A stretch of DNA of 7,480 bases from Phycisphaerae bacterium. Its GTDB lineage: Bacteria; Planctomycetota; Phycisphaerae; UBA1845. The translations under genes were made by a program, and so were the position numbers. Location of the stretch: contig JANQGB010000177.1 of assembly GCA_028277545.1 (NCBI GenBank), forward strand, positions 1 to 7,480, in the 5' to 3' direction. This document shows positions 7,029 through 7,480 of the stretch, piece by piece (positions within the stretch are counted from its first letter, which is position 1; each line of letters starts with the position of its first letter). The notes beneath the pieces were generated by a model that was given only the letters and a program-made list of their open reading frames with translations, was not told the DNA's origin and made no database searches.

Positions 7029-7059
7029 TTAGTAGAGTCGAATCGGCCATATATGTCAA
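7029..7059 (-). promoter_or_regulatory. Candidate sigma70 promoter for the dockerin gene
   Basis: On the minus strand a perfect -35 hexamer TTGACA (7059-7054) sits in an AT-rich island. The -10 element is ambiguous: TCTACT at 17-base spacing, or TACTAA(T) at 7034-7029 with 19-base spacing. It is the only consensus -35 I found upstream of the large gene. If used, the 5' leader would be roughly 330 bases, unusually long. The next gene on this strand is the dockerin gene. Confidence 0.4.
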
Positions 7060-7073
7060 TCCATTAGCGCACT

Positions 7074-7095
7074 TACCGCATGCCGGCGAGCGGTA
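7074..7095. other. Dyad just upstream of the -35 element
   Basis: A perfect 6-bp inverted repeat (TACCGC / GCGGTA) flanks a 10-base centre that itself contains the palindrome GCCGGC. It starts 15 bases upstream of TTGACA in the minus-strand direction, a position typical of an activator site. It could equally be a hairpin in a plus-strand RNA. Confidence 0.3.
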
Positions 7096-7202
7096 CAGCT
7101 TATTACACGGGCGTTTCGGGGCACCGAGAGCAACCGGGTGAAGACAGGAGGGATTTGCGAGGCACCCAGGGCGGAAATGAGAGCTTTCTATCACTTCGGC
7201 AG

Positions 7203-7400
7203 CCGGGAGCAACGCGTGAGTCTGTTGCTTGCCTGGGGGGCTATCTGTACACTGAAACTGGAGGGAAGAAGGAGCAGCACTCACGCCCAGCCGAAGCGTG
7301 CCTGCTGTCACCGGGTTTACCGCGCCACTGTATGGCCAAAATCAGGAGACTTCGGAACGCGTACGGTCCCTGCCCAGCGCCGACCGGACTGGAGGTCGGC
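7203..7400 (+). ncRNA. Possible structured RNA with cobalamin-riboswitch-like motifs
   Basis: Four stems can be drawn on the plus strand: an 11-bp bulged hairpin at 7203-7236 (CCGGG..AGCAAC / GTTGCT..CCTGG); a compound hairpin at 7274-7305 (GCAG/CTGC outside, CACGC/GCGTG inside); GCCA/TGGC at 7325-7337; and GCCGACC/GGTCGGC at 7379-7400. Between them lie motifs found in cobalamin riboswitches (RF00174): GGGAAG at 7263-7268, GCTGT at 7304-7308, CGCCACTG at 7323-7330, and CAGGAGAC at 7343-7350, which matches the B12-box core. GAGTCT (7218-7223) could pair with AGACTT (7347-7352) as a closing stem. Against this, the GGTGxxAxxCC core is poor and the gap from CCACTG to the B12 box is only 12 bases. 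The controlled gene would lie past the right edge. Confidence 0.25.
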
Positions 7401-7480
7401 AGACGAACATGAGAATCGGCGTCGGCAGTCCCGTTGTCTGACGTCGCGGGCGGCGCCAGCCGCTCGGTACTGAACGAGGA

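Larger units (their letters stand above)
6695..7480. other. Long non-coding region upstream of the dockerin gene
   Basis: This is 786 bases with no convincing gene on either strand. Open frames here (for example 148 codons on minus at 7311-6865, 111 codons on plus at 7138-7473) are rich in Arg, Ser and Cys, match no family I know, and overlap one another on both strands. The region holds, in minus-strand order, the dyad at 7074-7095, the TTGACA promoter candidate, leader hairpins and the dockerin ribosome-binding site. On the plus strand from about 7200 it holds the candidate structured RNA. Nothing is assigned to 7401-7480. Confidence 0.6.

Noticed and set aside
6865..7311. A 148-codon minus-strand frame upstream of the dockerin gene.
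   Set aside because: It has no ribosome-binding site, no domain signal, and a Ser/Arg/Cys-rich composition unlike the real genes here. It also overlaps competing frames on the other strand.
7138..7473. A 111-codon plus-strand frame at the right end.
   Set aside because: Its composition is Arg/Ala/Ser-rich with scattered Cys and no recognisable fold. It crosses the hairpin cluster, which fits a structured RNA or plain intergenic DNA better.

Overview
The window looks like a fragment of a GC-rich bacterial chromosome, most likely from the Planctomycetota (Phycisphaerae-like). This is an inference from gene content. It holds a very large secreted mosaic protein with pre-peptidase-type domains, proprotein-convertase P-domains and a planctomycete-style dockerin (DLDGDGDID), next to a Ser/Thr-kinase-like protein with a decayed active site. 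No hallmark gene fixes the taxonomy. All three supported protein-coding genes lie on the minus strand, so the window reads functionally from right to left.

Layout from left to right: (1) 1-854, minus: the N-terminal 284 residues of a kinase-fold protein that runs off the left edge. It keeps DFG and the C-lobe landmarks but has HGG in place of HRD, and it has no P-loop or VAIK lysine, so it is a probable pseudokinase. (2) 1046-1339, minus: a complete 97-residue GYD-domain protein with a good Shine-Dalgarno. (3) 1340-1678: intergenic, with an 11-bp tandem duplication, a weak promoter candidate, an 8-C run and a long hairpin that probably ends transcription of the big gene. (4) 1679-6694, minus: a 1671-residue exported protein made of a signal peptide, four PPC-like beta domains, three P-domains interleaved with five copies of a roughly 75-residue cysteine-containing module, a two-EF-hand dockerin and an acidic tail. 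It has an excellent AGGAGGAGG ribosome-binding site. (5) 6695-7480: 786 bases with no credible gene. The left half looks like a long structured 5' leader for the big gene, with a TTGACA-type promoter candidate near 7029-7059 and several dyads. The right half, read on the plus strand, contains a cluster of hairpins and short motifs resembling a cobalamin riboswitch core. It would point at a plus-strand gene beyond the right edge.

The big protein is probably an envelope or extracellular structural/adhesive protein. No catalytic domain is visible in it, and no cohesin partner is present in the window. The GYD protein and the pseudokinase are co-directional and 191 bases apart, so they may share a transcript, but nothing ties them functionally to the secreted protein. 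I see no mobile element, CRISPR array, tRNA or rRNA. The points most worth following up are the P-domain plus cysteine-module architecture, the pseudokinase and the possible structured RNA at 7200-7400.
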